Below, in pieces: positions 15,201-29,900 of a DNA stretch of 64,000 nucleotides. The notes under the pieces were generated by a model, which did no database searches, was not told the origin of the DNA, and was given only the letters and a program-made list of their open reading frames with translations. Numbering within the stretch: the stretch's first letter is position 1; each line of letters opens with the position of its first letter. Both the position numbers and the translations under genes were made by a program. Source of the DNA: Prunella strophiata (lineage: Eukaryota > Chordata > Aves > Passeriformes > Prunellidae); contig JAZBQD010000017.1 of the NCBI GenBank assembly GCA_036583965.1, forward strand, positions 29,728,310 to 29,792,309, given 5' to 3'.

Positions 15201-18200
15201 TCAGGACCAAATAAGGAGGATCCCAAGTATTTAATGAAGAGGCGAGGAAGAGTTTCAGACTTTGAGGCACTTTGAGAGCAAGGCCTTTCTCCATTATTTT
15301 TCAATGGGCTTGGAGTTTGGAGAGGTCCCAGTCAGCTGGAAGCTAGCAAATATTATTCCAGTTTTCAAGAAGAGAAAGAAGAAAGATGCCATCATTTGCA
15401 GGCCTATCTCACTTCAGTGCCTGGCAGAATTATGGAGAAGGTTATTCTGGGAGTTAGATCATAGCCAACACAGATTGATACGGGAAGAGTTTAAAGGGGT
15501 GAAACTCATGGGATTTTGCCAGGAGGTTTTTCTATTTGTTAGACTCATAGCAGCTCCTAGAATTCAAGTGACTTAGAAAAAGCATTATATAGGAAATTAG
15601 CTATATATGAATATTTGAAAAGTTGGTATATCACCTAATCCAAACATTTTAAAGCATTTGACACTGTGCGTAGCCTTTAAAATTAGGTATGTCAGAAGAC
15701 CTCTCTAAACTTTACTGATGTATTATGTAATCATTTTTCTGTTTCAGCTGAGCACATACAAATTTTTTTGGTGCTTCTTTGGTTATTAGAAATCATTTTA
15801 TTCATTAAAGTATTTCACAAGAGACAGTAGAACAAGTTTTCTCAATTTTTTTTATGAAGAAGCTGATTTTTCAATGGAAAAAGCAGCATTTTGTAGGCTA
15901 AATTTTATTCCATTGTTTCATTTTTAATGAACCTGTAGTTCTTCATAATTTATTTTCTTCACTTATTTGCATGTTTTAAATGCCTTGTGCTCCATAAAAG
16001 TTTTATAAATGAAGCACTGATTATCTGTTAGGTTTTCAGTGTAGTTAAATTGATCTGGTGTGTTGTCACCACTTAGAATCTGAGATGCTAATCTGCAAAT
16101 GTAGGTATCAAAATGCAAGTTGTGCACAAGATACAAGACTGAATGCATTCATATGTGTAATGTAACAGGGTCTTTTTATTTCATGATTTTCAGAATTTTT
16201 AAAGGCCCAAAATATTTTTTAGAGAAATTATTTTGCCCATTATATATTTCCCTTTCCCCCTTCCCCTTCTGTCATTTTCCCAAGTCTCTTCCTGGAGTAA
16301 CCAAGTTCATTGTTGATGAAGGTGGTAGCTGAGGTAAACAAATTGTTTGTTTTTGCTGTTTAGAACATCTCTAAATTTGATCACTTAGCAGCTCTCTGTG
16401 CAGGTCAAGTTGAGAGTCAGAATAGTGTCAAGAGTAGTGTCAAAACTTGCTGAGGGGGGAGTAGGAAAAGGTGCTGACTGTTCGGGGTCACAGCAATAGT
16501 GTTACTTCCACCTTTTGGTTTTGTGCTGTTTTTCCCTCCTCTATTTTGTCCTGGTTGTTTAAAAATTTATTTTGTCTGAAGTAAAATTATTTTTTGAATA
16601 GTTAGGAATTGATATAAAAGTATTTTATTGGGTCTATCAACAGATAGACTGGAGGTAGACTGGGTATCAACTGGAGGAAGAAGAAAGTCCAGCTGCTTTA
16701 AAGGATATACAGTGTCAAACATAGCCATGACTCATAAAAACTAACATAAAGATGTTCTAAGAAAGAAAAAGAACGTGAGTACAGAAGCTAGGTTTTGACA
16801 TTGCTTTGTTGGCACTTAAGTGAGCTTATACAGTAGTATTAACTGTAGAAAAAGCATTTCAGATAAAGCAAGTGTTTTGGATTTCAAAATCATCAACTAA
16901 ATAGAGCAACTGTGTTTGCAAAATCATGTGTGGGGGGGAAAAAAGCTTTCATAATTCATGTTATTCATGCATGCAGGTTTTGTGATAGTTCTGCCCCTTC
17001 CCTAATCTTTATGTATCCATGACAACACAGCTTGTTCATATTTTGCAGTGAAAGCAGTTAAAAAGTGAAGGTTTTAATAATGTAGGATTAGCAGACCTAC
17101 AGGTATTATGTAAAATATCACACCAAAGCTATGAGCATGAAAAAATATAGATGTAAGGATTAACAGGGAATGATAGCTGCTTCTTATAAAACTACACAAA
17201 TAACTGTAAGAATTATCATGTTGTCCAGGTAATTGCACCATTTAAAATCTATACTGACCACTATGCAAAATAAACCAGAATAAGAACAAGCCTGTAAATG
17301 CTAGTTCCTAGTTTATTTTACTCTGGGAAGCTCTTAAGCAGGATTTTCTTTCTCCTATAGAGGCCTAATGCAGTTGCTTGAATTTGCTAGCACATTTTTA
17401 ATGTTTCCCTTTTTATGATCTCTGCACATCATCCTTCATTAAAGTAACATGTGAAAATAGGTTTTTATACTATGCTTACACTAAATGATGAATTTGGAAA
17501 TAAAAGCCAGTTCCAGTGCTGCAAAATTAAGGAGGTAAACCTTTATTCCCTTTCTGATCTGGTCCTGAAGAAAACTTAAAGATGTGAAGGGAATATGAGA
17601 AGGACACTTCCTCCTGCTTTTTATTCTCTTGACTGATTTGAAATACAAATGAAGTAAAGTTTGCCCCTCTAAACTCAAAAGTATTGTCATTGATCCACAC
17701 CTCTCAAGACCACATTCTCTAGTATCACACTTGCAGGTTGCTTGTGAAGCTCTGAAATGACATCATTTTTTCATGTATTTTTTCTGACTGTGAGCTTTTA
17801 AATAAAGGAAATATATAGAAGAAAACAGTATGGAAATTTGCTTTCAAAATGATTAAAAAGCTACTAGTATTGTAAGATTAGTAATAAATAATGCAGAAAA
17901 GCTGATGTGCATTGAGCAGGTAACTGACTAAATGAGCATTTTGCAACTCCACATTTCAGTAATATCAGAGAATGCTTATTGACCAGAAACGAAGTCAAGA
18001 ACAGGGAAAATTAGGCGAGCTTCTTATCTTGCATTTTTTAGGTGGATGGAAGGTGTAGTGTGTGTTTCAAGTTGATATGCCTATCTGTATGAAATCTTGC
18101 TGATCTGTATGAAATCTTAAAACATAGAATTCAGTAAAAGTTTTCAAAAAATCTGAATGAAGAGAAAGAAGTTTGGGTAGGTAAGTGGAGTTGTGTGCTC

Positions 18201-21200
18201 TATTGGCTGTTTTATTTATGGTAAAGTTTTTGCTTCTCAGTGGAGAGAAGCTGTGTACAGGCAGTCCTAAAGCAGAGCGTGGTCAAGATATTTTCTAGCA
18301 TAAACCATTTACATATTTACAGTATGTGGGGGATGTATAGGGGAAAGATGGAAGCACTCCTTGGCTGAGATAATTCTGCCTTTACATCCCACTTCTTACA
18401 GCTGTTTTGTTGTTAACTGATGACAGAAGTTGGATTCCTGTGTTGCTTTTGAGTTATCTAGCAATCTAATTCTTATTCTTTCTCTGATTGTGGTACTGGA
18501 CAGAAAATGATCCCTTAAATTTAATCTTTAGTTTTTCCACTATACATACCACAGACCATCCAATTTCAAGGTGCTTTCTGTTGCCCTGCGTCATGTGAGA
18601 TACATCTGCACATGTATCTGTGGCTCTTGCCCTTGGTGCCTTATTCACATTTCCTCATGACATTCTTAATGTACCCCGTGGAGTGAAATTCACACATGCA
18701 GTGTGCATTCATGGTACACCCAGAATATATATCTCCAGTATCTAATCCTAGTCCAGATAATGTCCTCTTTTCTGGGCATTTCTGTTAAGGGTTCCCAAGG
18801 ACAGGATGTTTTGGGAGAAATGGCAAAACTTGTTGAAGAAAATAGGGATTATATTAATAGCCATGGCCTGCCTTAGCAAGTCACACAAAGCAGTGACACC
18901 ACAGTGGCCTCTAGTGGGTTGTGTGGTCATTTGTATTCCTTCTATGCTATGTCTTGGACAGGCCTGTTGAGCTGGTTTTTCAAAGAGGAAGTTGTGTTAG
19001 TGCCAGAAAGGGGTGGTGGCTGTTAGGCACATACTGTTGTACACCTTTGCAGGCTGCATGCGGCATGGGACCTCCCTGTGGGAAAGCGCTGACTTAGCAG
19101 GTGGAACTTAGTTGTATGTGTGTGAGCACGTGTGTGCAAAGTGTGTTTGTGAACAGCATTGTGGAATATAAAATACTGTGAGGACTTCAGTATTTGGCTA
19201 GTATGGGATATCCCTATTAGTCATCTGGAAAAGCTGGTGAAATCCAGTATTCAAAGTGTGTATGAGCATCACAGAGCAGGGAGGGATTGGGAGGTTTTGT
19301 TTAAATGATAATCAGCTTAGAAAATAGGATCCTAAATTGAAGATAAGTTTGTAATGCCATTATATGTGGTAATGAAAAAGACAAGACTTCATTTTTCAGG
19401 GGACAGCTCTGAGGCTAGGAACTTTTTAATTATTGTTGCATAGTGTAGGCTTGATGTAATGCTTCTTCATGGAGTAGTTTGTCATTGTAAAGATGTAGAA
19501 GAAAATGGAAGAAATTTGGCAAATGTCAAGGTGTGAAGAGGACTGCTAAGGAGAGATAGATTAAGCTAAATAATGCAGCTAAATCCTAGTTAAGGAAATG
19601 GGGAAAATGCAAGAAATGTGAGTGAGTGTATGATTTGAATGATGTAAATGTCAAACAGATTTTTCACTTGTACACGGTGATATAAACAGACAGGATTGAG
19701 AAGTGAAGGCTCTGTGTATCCCAAAAGACCTCGCTAAGGAAAACCGTGCAATAGCACTGATTTCTAGAAGGAATAAAGGAAGTACTTCCTCTGGAGAGAG
19801 TTACCAGGCTAGACAGGAGATTCCAGGGAAGAAAGCTTGTTCTGATTTTGGTTAGGATAGGGCCTTTTTAATTGTAACTTTATGAATCATGTCATTGGAG
19901 AGCTCTTAAAACATTATGCATTTGGACAGAAACCGTCAGTGCCATTCCATAATGATGCCTTTTGAATTAGTTACTGTATATTTCTCATTTGCAAGACCGT
20001 TCCTGTTTTTGTCTTACAACTTCTAGTAAGAACATTATTATGTTTGCTTGAGCTGTGTGGGAGGACGTTGCTGAGCTACAATTTTTGCTAGGTTTGATTT
20101 CACTTTTACCAACTGGTGCAGCTGATCGTTAGGTTACTATAAGAAAACTTATCAGCTTTTTTCTTTCTTTTGATCAGTACATCAGTCAGTTTTGTAGGAT
20201 TAATTTGAGGGTTTGTGTTGAGGGTTTGGCTGGGGTTGTTTTTCTGTTTTGTTTTGTTGCTTCACTTTTTTAATAATCTAGGCTAAAACCCCTATCAGCT
20301 ATTCCTGCACTGAAGTAGTACACAAGGAATTGCAATACTCATTTCAGGAATGCACTCTACTGAATTACTTTTTAATGTTGGAAATTACAGACAACTTCAG
20401 AACAGAATATTTGTCACCTTTGTTTTGCACTAGTAGTTGAGATAGATATGTCCTGGAGTTGAGTGAAATAAATAAACAAATTTATATTGATATCCAGGTA
20501 ATGGAAATATGAAAAAGCTACTCACTAGCAGAGAAAAATTAAAGCTAGGTCTTGCATGGTGTGTTGACATCTGCTATCATTCTGATACCACTGCAGTAAA
20601 ATCTTTAGTGGGATGTTCTGTAGGCTTATCATAGACAAAGAAGGTGCATTGTCAAAAGAGAAAGAGATAATGTAAGGTTTCTTTTATAGCATTCTAAATA
20701 TTACAAATTATGAAGATTTTTTTCTTGTTCTTGTTTATGAATATGTCATATATAAAAATGAAGTCAAAAACTTTCAAATTAATTTGGATTAAAGCTCCCA
20801 AAAGTAAAAATCAGCTTGGTATTTCTTTGAAACTTAGGTTTTAATATAAAAGTAAATCTTTGCTTTTTCTAACCCAGTGTAATCTAATTGCAGTTGATGA
20901 GTAAAGAGTCTCCAGTCTCTGTTGGAAATGATGCTTACGTTGACCTTGATCGGCAGGTATCTAAGACTAGATGTTTCTTTTCTTTCAATCATAGCACATC
21001 AGTGGCCATAATGAGAACTCCATCTTTTTTTTTTTTTTCTTTAATTATTAAAGGGTTTTGTGGAAAAGTAAAATAAGAAGCAAAAAACTACATCTCAGTA
21101 TTTCAAGTCCTTTAGCTTTGTAAGTTGAGTTTGCTTCCGTTGTGTATTTAAAGGATATAGAAAAGTTGGTTTGAAAAACCAGTCTAGCTGCATGACATAA

Positions 21201-24200
21201 TAGTGAAAAACTGCAGATTGGTACAAATCTTTAGGCATGGAGAAAGAAAGAAAGATGAAAAAAGATGTACTATTTGAATAAATGTTTTTTTCTGAGTTCC
21301 TGTTTCCAAAGTCGGTTTAAAAAAAAAACAAACAAAAAACCGAAAAAACTGTTTCTGTGGGAATCCTGCAAAATGGGAACTGCTGCAAAATAGAAGAGTA
21401 GTTTTCAAATACAATAATTCCCAGTCTCGTATATTTAAAAAATATACAAAAAAAAATTTTTTTTACTAGCTTATCCTCATGCTAACACTGTCCTCCTTCC
21501 TCAGATTTTTTTCTAATTGAGAAGAATAGTACAGTGGTACACATTGTATTCATCCATTATGCTTTCTCTGCAGAAATATGTAAATTCTTGCAGATGAAAT
21601 TAATTCTTTGTATGTAAACAGGCCCATAAGAAATAAACTTGTAAATGCAACGTATGATGATGCTGTTTGAGAAAGCTCATTTAAGCTTCATCATATAAAA
21701 TAGTACATATATATCTTGTATCTATATACATAACATGCATGCACCTATTTTATCAGACCAGTTTTCTTGTAGCTGTTTTCTATGTGATTTTAACTGCATT
21801 CATTTGCAAACCAGTGAGATACATATCTTTAAACATTCAGCCTTTGAAGGGAAGTATCAGAATATTTCCCACTGCTTATAAGGTTCAGTGCCCCTTTTTG
21901 AAGGGTAGGCTTCTCTGTCACATACTAGTTTAATTCCTGTTGTGCACTAGAAGTAGCTTCCAGAGACTTCCAGAAGGATTTTACCCTAATTGTCCATTCC
22001 CTGTATTCCACCTTCCAGTCCTTTCTGTATTTCAAATGTAGATTGAAAATTGAAATTACGCACTCTTTGCGTCTGTAAAGAAAAGTGGTATTGACAGTTT
22101 TTTTTGGTGTAGAGATTTGGTGAGTTCTTCAGACCCAATTTCTCCTGGAGTTTTTGTCTCAATTTATAGAGTAGATGTGATAATTCTAATGTAAAAGCAA
22201 ATGTTACTTTTATGTATATTTACTTTTTACTGATACACAAACTAAACAGCATTCACATCTGCTTCTTTTTTTTTCTTTATATGAGCAGAATTGCTCCATT
22301 TTTAAAAAATCAATGGATTACCTCAGTGTAAAAATAATTTTATAGGATCTAGGTCATAATATTTTTAAATCAATCACAGAGAGTGATCAAAATGTAATCG
22401 TTTCTTGTTTATGGTAGCTGAAGAAAACTACAGAAGAATTAAATGAAGCACTTGCAACAAAAGAAGAAATTGCCCAGAGATGTCATGAGTTAGATATGCA
22501 GGTAAGTTTGCTATAGAGTCCATTTCAATTTTGAGGTGGAGAAAAGTTGTGTGAAATTTTAGGTGGCTGAAAATAATTACTAGCATAATTTTTAGAAGGG
22601 GGATGAAAATATCACAGTGATTGTTTTGTTTTCACTTGTGCTAGCAGAATGAATACAATTGTTTTCTTATCTTGTTGCCGTGTTGTCAGTATTATGATTC
22701 ATACTTGCAAAAACTTTTCATTCAGTTAGGAAGGGTTTGAGCTGTGTGGTAAAACTTTTACCATAGAGAACTAATACAAGTTCTGCTGCTGTAACAGTTC
22801 CAGCTAATAGTTAAATTCTAGTCAGAAGTTGCTGTAGACCATTAAATGTGTATGGGTTTAGACTAAGTCTTACTGTAAGTAAATCAATACTCATCTGGAA
22901 GACATGAGGAGTGTGAAGGGGGAGCCCTGAAAGGCATTGCTATTGCAACCTTACTTTGAAATATTAATTCAGGTTTCTTGTCGTTCAGTTGGAATTAATT
23001 ATTGTTGGAATTAATAAAGCTGATCTGTGTTTGTCGTGGTTAATATATGAACCCATGTTTCAGGTCTTGGAGCACTTTGTATTCTTTCCACTATTGCCTG
23101 TTTTCCCAGTGTTAGTGGAAAGTGAGCTATCTTCAGAACTGTGTTCCTGTTTCAGGCCTGCTTGCAGATGGCCTTTACTGTGAAGAGCTAGTTTTATTTG
23201 TTTATAGGGAAAGAATGCAGATTTTATTATAATGAAGTTACCTGCTGTCATAACAGACTTTTTCTTTAAATGTTTGTGTGAAATACATAAAAGAATAATT
23301 ATGTTTCCTGAGTTGTAACTCTGCCCCTAATGTTGCAATATGTTGGTTACAACACATAGCAATTGAATGCCTATTAAATGATACAGTGTATTCTTGTGAA
23401 ATGTGATTAGTGAAGCCTGCATGTTTCTGTTTGTGGCATCTGTTGATACTTCATTATGAACGTAAAAAAATACTGCTCTCTGTACCTGGGTTGGTTAATT
23501 ACTATTCTTCATACTTTTATTACAACAGGTTGCAGCCCTCCAAGAGGAGAAGAGCAGCCTGCTTGCCGAGAACCAGATTTTAATGGAACGTTTAAATCAA
23601 TCTGATTCCATTGAAGATCCCAACAGTCCTGCAGGTCGTAGACACCTGCAGCTTCAGACACAACTAGAACAGCTCCAAGAGGAAACATTCAGGTAGAAGA
23701 GCTACACTAGTTTAGGTTGTTTGTTTGTAGCTGGCAACAGAGGTGACTCATATTTCTGGTTCTGCTGCAAATGTGAATTAGTGTAATGGGTGGTGTATAG
23801 CCACAGTAGGACAGTTTTTAAAGTGATATATACATTATAATTTTGCTCTTTATAAGATCCAGCATTTAAGAGAGTGCGGTTTCTTAATGCTGAAGTGCTT
23901 AATATGCCACTCTGCTGTGAGTTACTTTGAGTTGTTTTTGTGCAGTCATTTCACCCGTGTTTTGCAAAGTCACTGAGAACAAAAAGTAGCATGCTTTCCT
24001 TTATGCAAATTAGAATTCTGATTGTGTTTTTAAGGTCTAGTAATTCCTAGATGAAAGTTTGTTACAGGCTGTACTGCTGGTGGCATTATCAATATAGGAA
24101 AATATGTCCTTACCTGAATTTGAAAACAAATTTCAGAGATGATGAAATATAGAGATTAGCCATCTACGAGTTCTGCACTTTATTTACGTTTTCCCAGTAT

Positions 24201-26933
24201 GTGATAATACAGTTCCTCTTTAAACATCCTTCCTGGTCCTCTTGACTGTTGCTTTCAGGCTGTGTAAGCCTATTCTGCTGAAGAAAGCTGGTTCACTTCA
24301 CCATAGCCTTTTCATTCTCTTTCCCATACTTTCTTTTTCCTTTGTGAGTGAAATTATAGTATTCTTTTTTTTTATACTGCCAGCTTTTCTTTTGCTATCC
24401 TCTTGTCATTGACTTTTTCCAATTCTTAAAATATATGCCATGTTACTTTCCTTTTTGTTTCTGTTTTGCCATTTTTTCAATTCCTCTTGCTAAGCCTCCT
24501 TTCCTGCTTATTCTGACATATCTCCCATCAGTTCCTTGAAAAACATTCCATGTTTCTCTTTCACAACAACTAGTGCCTGGATTTTTTCTTTTTATACATC
24601 TACCATGTAAAGGAATAAAGTAATGGTGATGTCCCCTTTTATCTCTTCTGATTCATCTCCATGCTCTGCAGTGACTCCTACCTGAGTCTGGTATTGATTA
24701 CTGTTCAAACAGATTTTGTCCCCGTGTTCAATATCTGCACTGTCAGTTACTGTAGTTTCAGGTTCTGAAGGTCATTCTAAACTGTTTTCATATGTGAGAC
24801 TCATTCCTGGTCTCCTTTACCTCCATTCCCTGTCTTCATATTGTGTGGCTTCTAATGGTAATTTGTATGTGTTGCTTCCAGCTCTACCTGATCAAGCAGG
24901 ACATGTACAGCTTAACTGGTGCCTAGTGCAGTACACCACTTTTCCTCATAGTCTTGCCTCTTTGTCCTTTGACTGTCCTGGTCTGTCATGATCCAAATCT
25001 TCATTGTTACTGGTTTGGATGACTCAAAGATTTTCTCTTCTCTCCATTCTTGTAGATTGTTTTTGGACTCCTTGACTTTTTTTCCCCTCATGCCCTTATC
25101 TCCTGTCCTGGATTGTTTTTGTTTTAATTTCAGAGCAAAATCACAGTAGGACTTTCTGTTCCGGGTTGTGTCTGCTTCCATTCATTCAAAATACATTGAG
25201 AAAATTTCTATTAATTACTCCCTTTGTTCACTGTCAGGTTAATAGAGTTTTGGTTATGCATAGTGTATGCAAGCAGTTCAGCAACTTTGGTCAGAGTTCT
25301 TTACTAGCTAACTAGATAGCCTGGCTCTCCAGATGTACTTGGCATGAACAGGTTCTTTATGAGTAAATAAATAAAGCCACTTCAATGTGAGGTCTACAGC
25401 ATTAATAACATCGTACAATCAGGTCAGTATTGTTGGAGGTAGATGAGTTGGACAGCTGAACAGAGTAGAATAAAGATGTCATGTTCAAACTCTGGGTGTC
25501 CGAAGATGAAAAAAGATGAAAATTTCTCCGTAAGCTTTCCTTGTGAAACTAGTAAAACTACTGTTATAGAAGGAAACCTCAGGGTTTGGTTTTTTTTTAT
25601 GAGCACATACGTTACCTTGTGAATTTTCAAATAGAAAAGCTGATATTAAATTGGGAGCATTGATAAAGTCAATCTTCTTTTACATTTTGAATAAGCACAT
25701 CATGCTGTTATTTTCCTTCACTGCAGCAGGAGGCCATTTCATGTGTACTTAGAAATGATGATGAGGAAAGGTAACTGTGGCTGAGGATGAGAAATTATTT
25801 TCCTGGGTTTCTTTTCATTCTTGCAGATTAGAAGCTGCAAAAGATGACTATCGAATACGCTGTGAAGAACTAGAAAAGGAAATTGCGGAATTGAGACAAC
25901 AAACAGAAGAGCTTACTACACTGGCAGAGGAGGCTCAGTCTTTGAAGGATGAGATAGATGTACTCAGGTAAATTTTGTTCCATTAACTCTTTTTTAACTA
26001 CTGCCTTTTAATCCGTATAATTTGTGTACCTAATCTACATTATCTTTTGTTTAAGTAGTTTAATATTAAACACTTTCAATGCGAAGATTCTTTGGATCCT
26101 CTAGTTTAGGTACACAGACCAACGCAGAATTCTGCTTGAGTAAAATAGTTGCTTATTTTTTACCTAATCAATAACTATTAGTAAACTTTGTCATTCTATG
26201 CCAATTCATGGTTATATCAGGGCACCCACTGGTCTCTTTGAGTATGCAGTATTCACCTTCATCATGTCTCAGGCATCTGTTCTCATCAGAAAACTAGGCT
26301 GTTTCCTTTCCTGGGTTTCCATTGTTTGGACTTTGGGTGGTGCTTGTGGTTTAACATGTAATATTAGTGTGAACAACATCTGTTGCAGCTCTCATTTCCA
26401 CTGGATTTTAGCAATGAAAGTTGTCATGATTTGATGATGCTAGGGGTTTATGGAGTGGGACAGCCACTTTTACTATGGAGCATATTCCTTCTGTATTGGC
26501 ATCTATTGCCAATTATTCAGAGCAGTTACTCATTCTCTCCAGCAAGGCTTATTTAATACTGCTATTCCTAACTCACCAGCAGCCTTCTACCAAAGCCTTC
26601 TGTCATTAATATAAGGACTGAACCCATCAGGCTCCATAAATTGTGTGGGTGGCATGGGTTCAAGGAGTAATTCCTTGTCCCAAGAGAAAGGCCCTGCACC
26701 TCACTGAGGACTAAACAGAGCTGGCTTGCCTCAATGTCCCATAAACTGATATATTAATTCAATGGATTTCACGGGAAATTTGGTCTGTAAATTGGTTGAT
26801 TCTAAAATGAAACTGGGAACAGTAATAGTAGCAGAGGTCTTTTGGGGGAGGTGAGATCCATTGTAATCCTGGGAGTGCAGCAGGTGGATTGATAAAACTC
26901 TGAAATGCTGAAGCCTGGTGTTTCTTTTTCACT

Positions 26934-26968
<35 letters not shown>

Positions 26969-29900
26969 AGGAATCAAGTTTCAAAACTATTATGGTGCTT
27001 CTGTGTCACCAAGTACAATTTGTCTAGCAGAGAGGTCTTTATGATTTTAATCCTGGTTGTCATTAAACAAACTGAAGGCAGAAACTTTTCTTCTTTACCC
27101 TTGAAAAATTTAGGACAGAAGATCATTTAGAATTGAAAGGAGATTAGTGGGAGTGAAGTTGTTTCAGCTATTATTTTACGGTTGGAAGCAGATAAGAAAG
27201 TTGTGTTAGGAGAAGGGATGGGGTCTAAAAGAACCTTCAGCAGCAGCTCTTAGAGTTGACAAATAGTTATGGGAAGAAAACAGACAAAAGTGAAAACATC
27301 AGTAATAGGAGGATATAATTGCTTTATTGTTCTTCCCATGAATGTCTTCTGAATTAAGAAAAAACTGTGAAGAAGCATTTTAAATTCTGTTAGTTTTGTT
27401 AGTTTTCGGAGTTCAAATTTGATACAAATCTGTCCCTTCAGGCATTCTTCTGATAAAGTAGCCAAGTTAGAAAGTCAGGTAGAGTCATACAAAAAGAAAT
27501 TGGAGGACCTGGGTGATTTGCGGCGGCAAGTGAAGCTTTTAGAAGAGAAGAATACGATGTACATGCAAAATACCGTAAGCCTGGAGGAAGAACTGAGGAA
27601 GGCCAACGCAGCACGCAGTCAGCTGGAAACATACAAGAGACAGGTGAGGACAGGCATCATCAATGCTACAGTTCTCTGTATTGTTCAGCACTTTGTCTTC
27701 ATAATATGGCTAATACCTCAAAGTAAAAAAAAAAGGCGATGAAAAAAAAACTCCTGTTTAAAAGACTTCTGTGTTTTATAGGTGCTTGCTACTGCCACTC
27801 TTGTCATTACTACAAGTTTGTTACTTTGTCAAAAAGCAGTATTTCTTGCATTTAAAAACTCAACAGATGTGAAGTGGGGTTTTTTTCCCCCTGAAATGAT
27901 TCCAACTTAATATTGAGTAGCGGGGCTTGAATTAGAGGCTGTCCTTTCACAAAAAGTATCCACTTCTCACTTAACAATTTTCCAGCAGTGAGGAACACAC
28001 CACAGCTGAGGTAAGTTGTTCCTGTGGTTAAATAACTCCTTTTTTTAAGGTTCTAATTTCTCTGATACATCTGAATTTTTCCACTTAAGAAGAGAGAAGG
28101 ACACATGTCATCCTTGTTGTTTATATGCACCTAATTGTGTCAACAGCACACTCTGTGGAGTGAAAGGCACCTGTTTGTCCTCCTGCTTATCCAAGTGCCA
28201 TGTGATTCTCCTTCTGTAAAGGTGGAAGATGTGTTTAATCTTGTTTCTGCTTCTTTACTTCAGGGACATGGTATCGTTCTGGTATTCTTGCTACAGGGCT
28301 AGACAGAGCATGGTTTGTTAAAGCAGTACTGCCTGCTCTGTATTTCTGCCTGATCAAATGATCCCAGCACAGGGGGTGTCCCTGTATGTCAGTTTACCAT
28401 AGAATAAATTATAGAAACAAGCACTAAACAGTACTGAAAGCCCAGGAGTGATGTGTCTCCCTAAGACTTGATAGATTTTTTACCTGTGCTTGGTGATCTC
28501 AGTGTTCAAAATAAATGGTTTCAGCTAATTTTAAATACAGTCCAAATTATTTTACCAGAAAAAAGAACTCGGACAAGAAAAATTGTCCAAGGGGGCAAAG
28601 AGAAATGTAAATGTAGAAAGGAATGGTCTTTCACACATGAGTAGTATCAAGTTTACTGGCAACCCAATATTTCACTCCATTAAACAGCTGAGCATGTGAT
28701 GTTGTTGTGTAACCTCAACATCTGCATTTGATTCTTCTTATTTCACCAACCAAAAGGATTTTGGAAGGGCCAATCCCATCAGTTGTGCTGCTAAAGTACT
28801 CTTCTTCAGTGTATTTTATGCGTAGGATTTCCTGTATGAGGAACTGTTGTTTGGTGCAAAACTGTTTTCTGACTGAGACTGGAATAAGCCTCAGGTGTCC
28901 TGTGGCAGTTGTGTTTTTCTTCACCTAATTATGGTGTCTCAAAATGAACATTCTGTGTTTGTCTTCAGTGTCTGTAAGACTGGGCTCCTTTTGAGACATG
29001 CTTGTGATTCATAAGCCACAAAATTATTTTTCTGGGAATCCTAAATTGTGCTATCAGAAGTAAGCTGGATATAAGGCTTGTGATGTTATGTCACTGCTGA
29101 GTACTAGTGTGCTCCTGTGATGGAATATGTCTTGTCTGGTGTTTGAAGGATCCAACCTGACTTGTGAGGACACCATAAGAAAGTAGTTTCTTTGGCTTAG
29201 AATCATTGTGCTATGCAGATGAAAGTGGTTCATTCAAATTCCTATAGTAATCTGCAAGGAAATTGCATCTTCACTGCACAGAGCAGTCTCTGTGAGGTGA
29301 CGTTGAAAGGTGGTGTTTTGTTTTCATTCTTCTGAGAGCAAGCGCAAACCTTTTCTAAGAAACTTTATTTCAGCATAAAGAATTGAAATGTAAAGACTGC
29401 AGGATATTTTTTTTTTCTAATTTTAATTCAGCCCCTTTGTGCATGTGCATTCTGATACATAGTTAACAGTATGTCTTGCTTTTCTTTGTTGCAAGATTCC
29501 TGCTTTACTCATTCCACACACAGATAATGCTTAGTGAATGTGATGGCATTTCATTTTTTTTTTAATCTTTTGCATTACCATGAAACTGTATGTTTTTCTA
29601 TACACTCACAAGTCCTAATTCAAGACAAATTTATTTCCTGCAGTGTTTTTCTACATACCATTACCTTAGCATGATTGATTACAAGTATAAATGCATTTGT
29701 TTCCATTAGAATACTAGTATTTTGCAAGTGGTGGCACTGTCACTGGTGAAGGCCTGCAGCTGTTTTGTTACACCTGCAGTTATTCTCAGTCTCAGTGATA
29801 AATGTCACATCTGAAAAATGGAATATTTTCATATCTAACATGTTCATTTCTTTAATCTCAGAAAACACAGGCCTGTGCTGGTTTTGCAGCCTTTAATTTA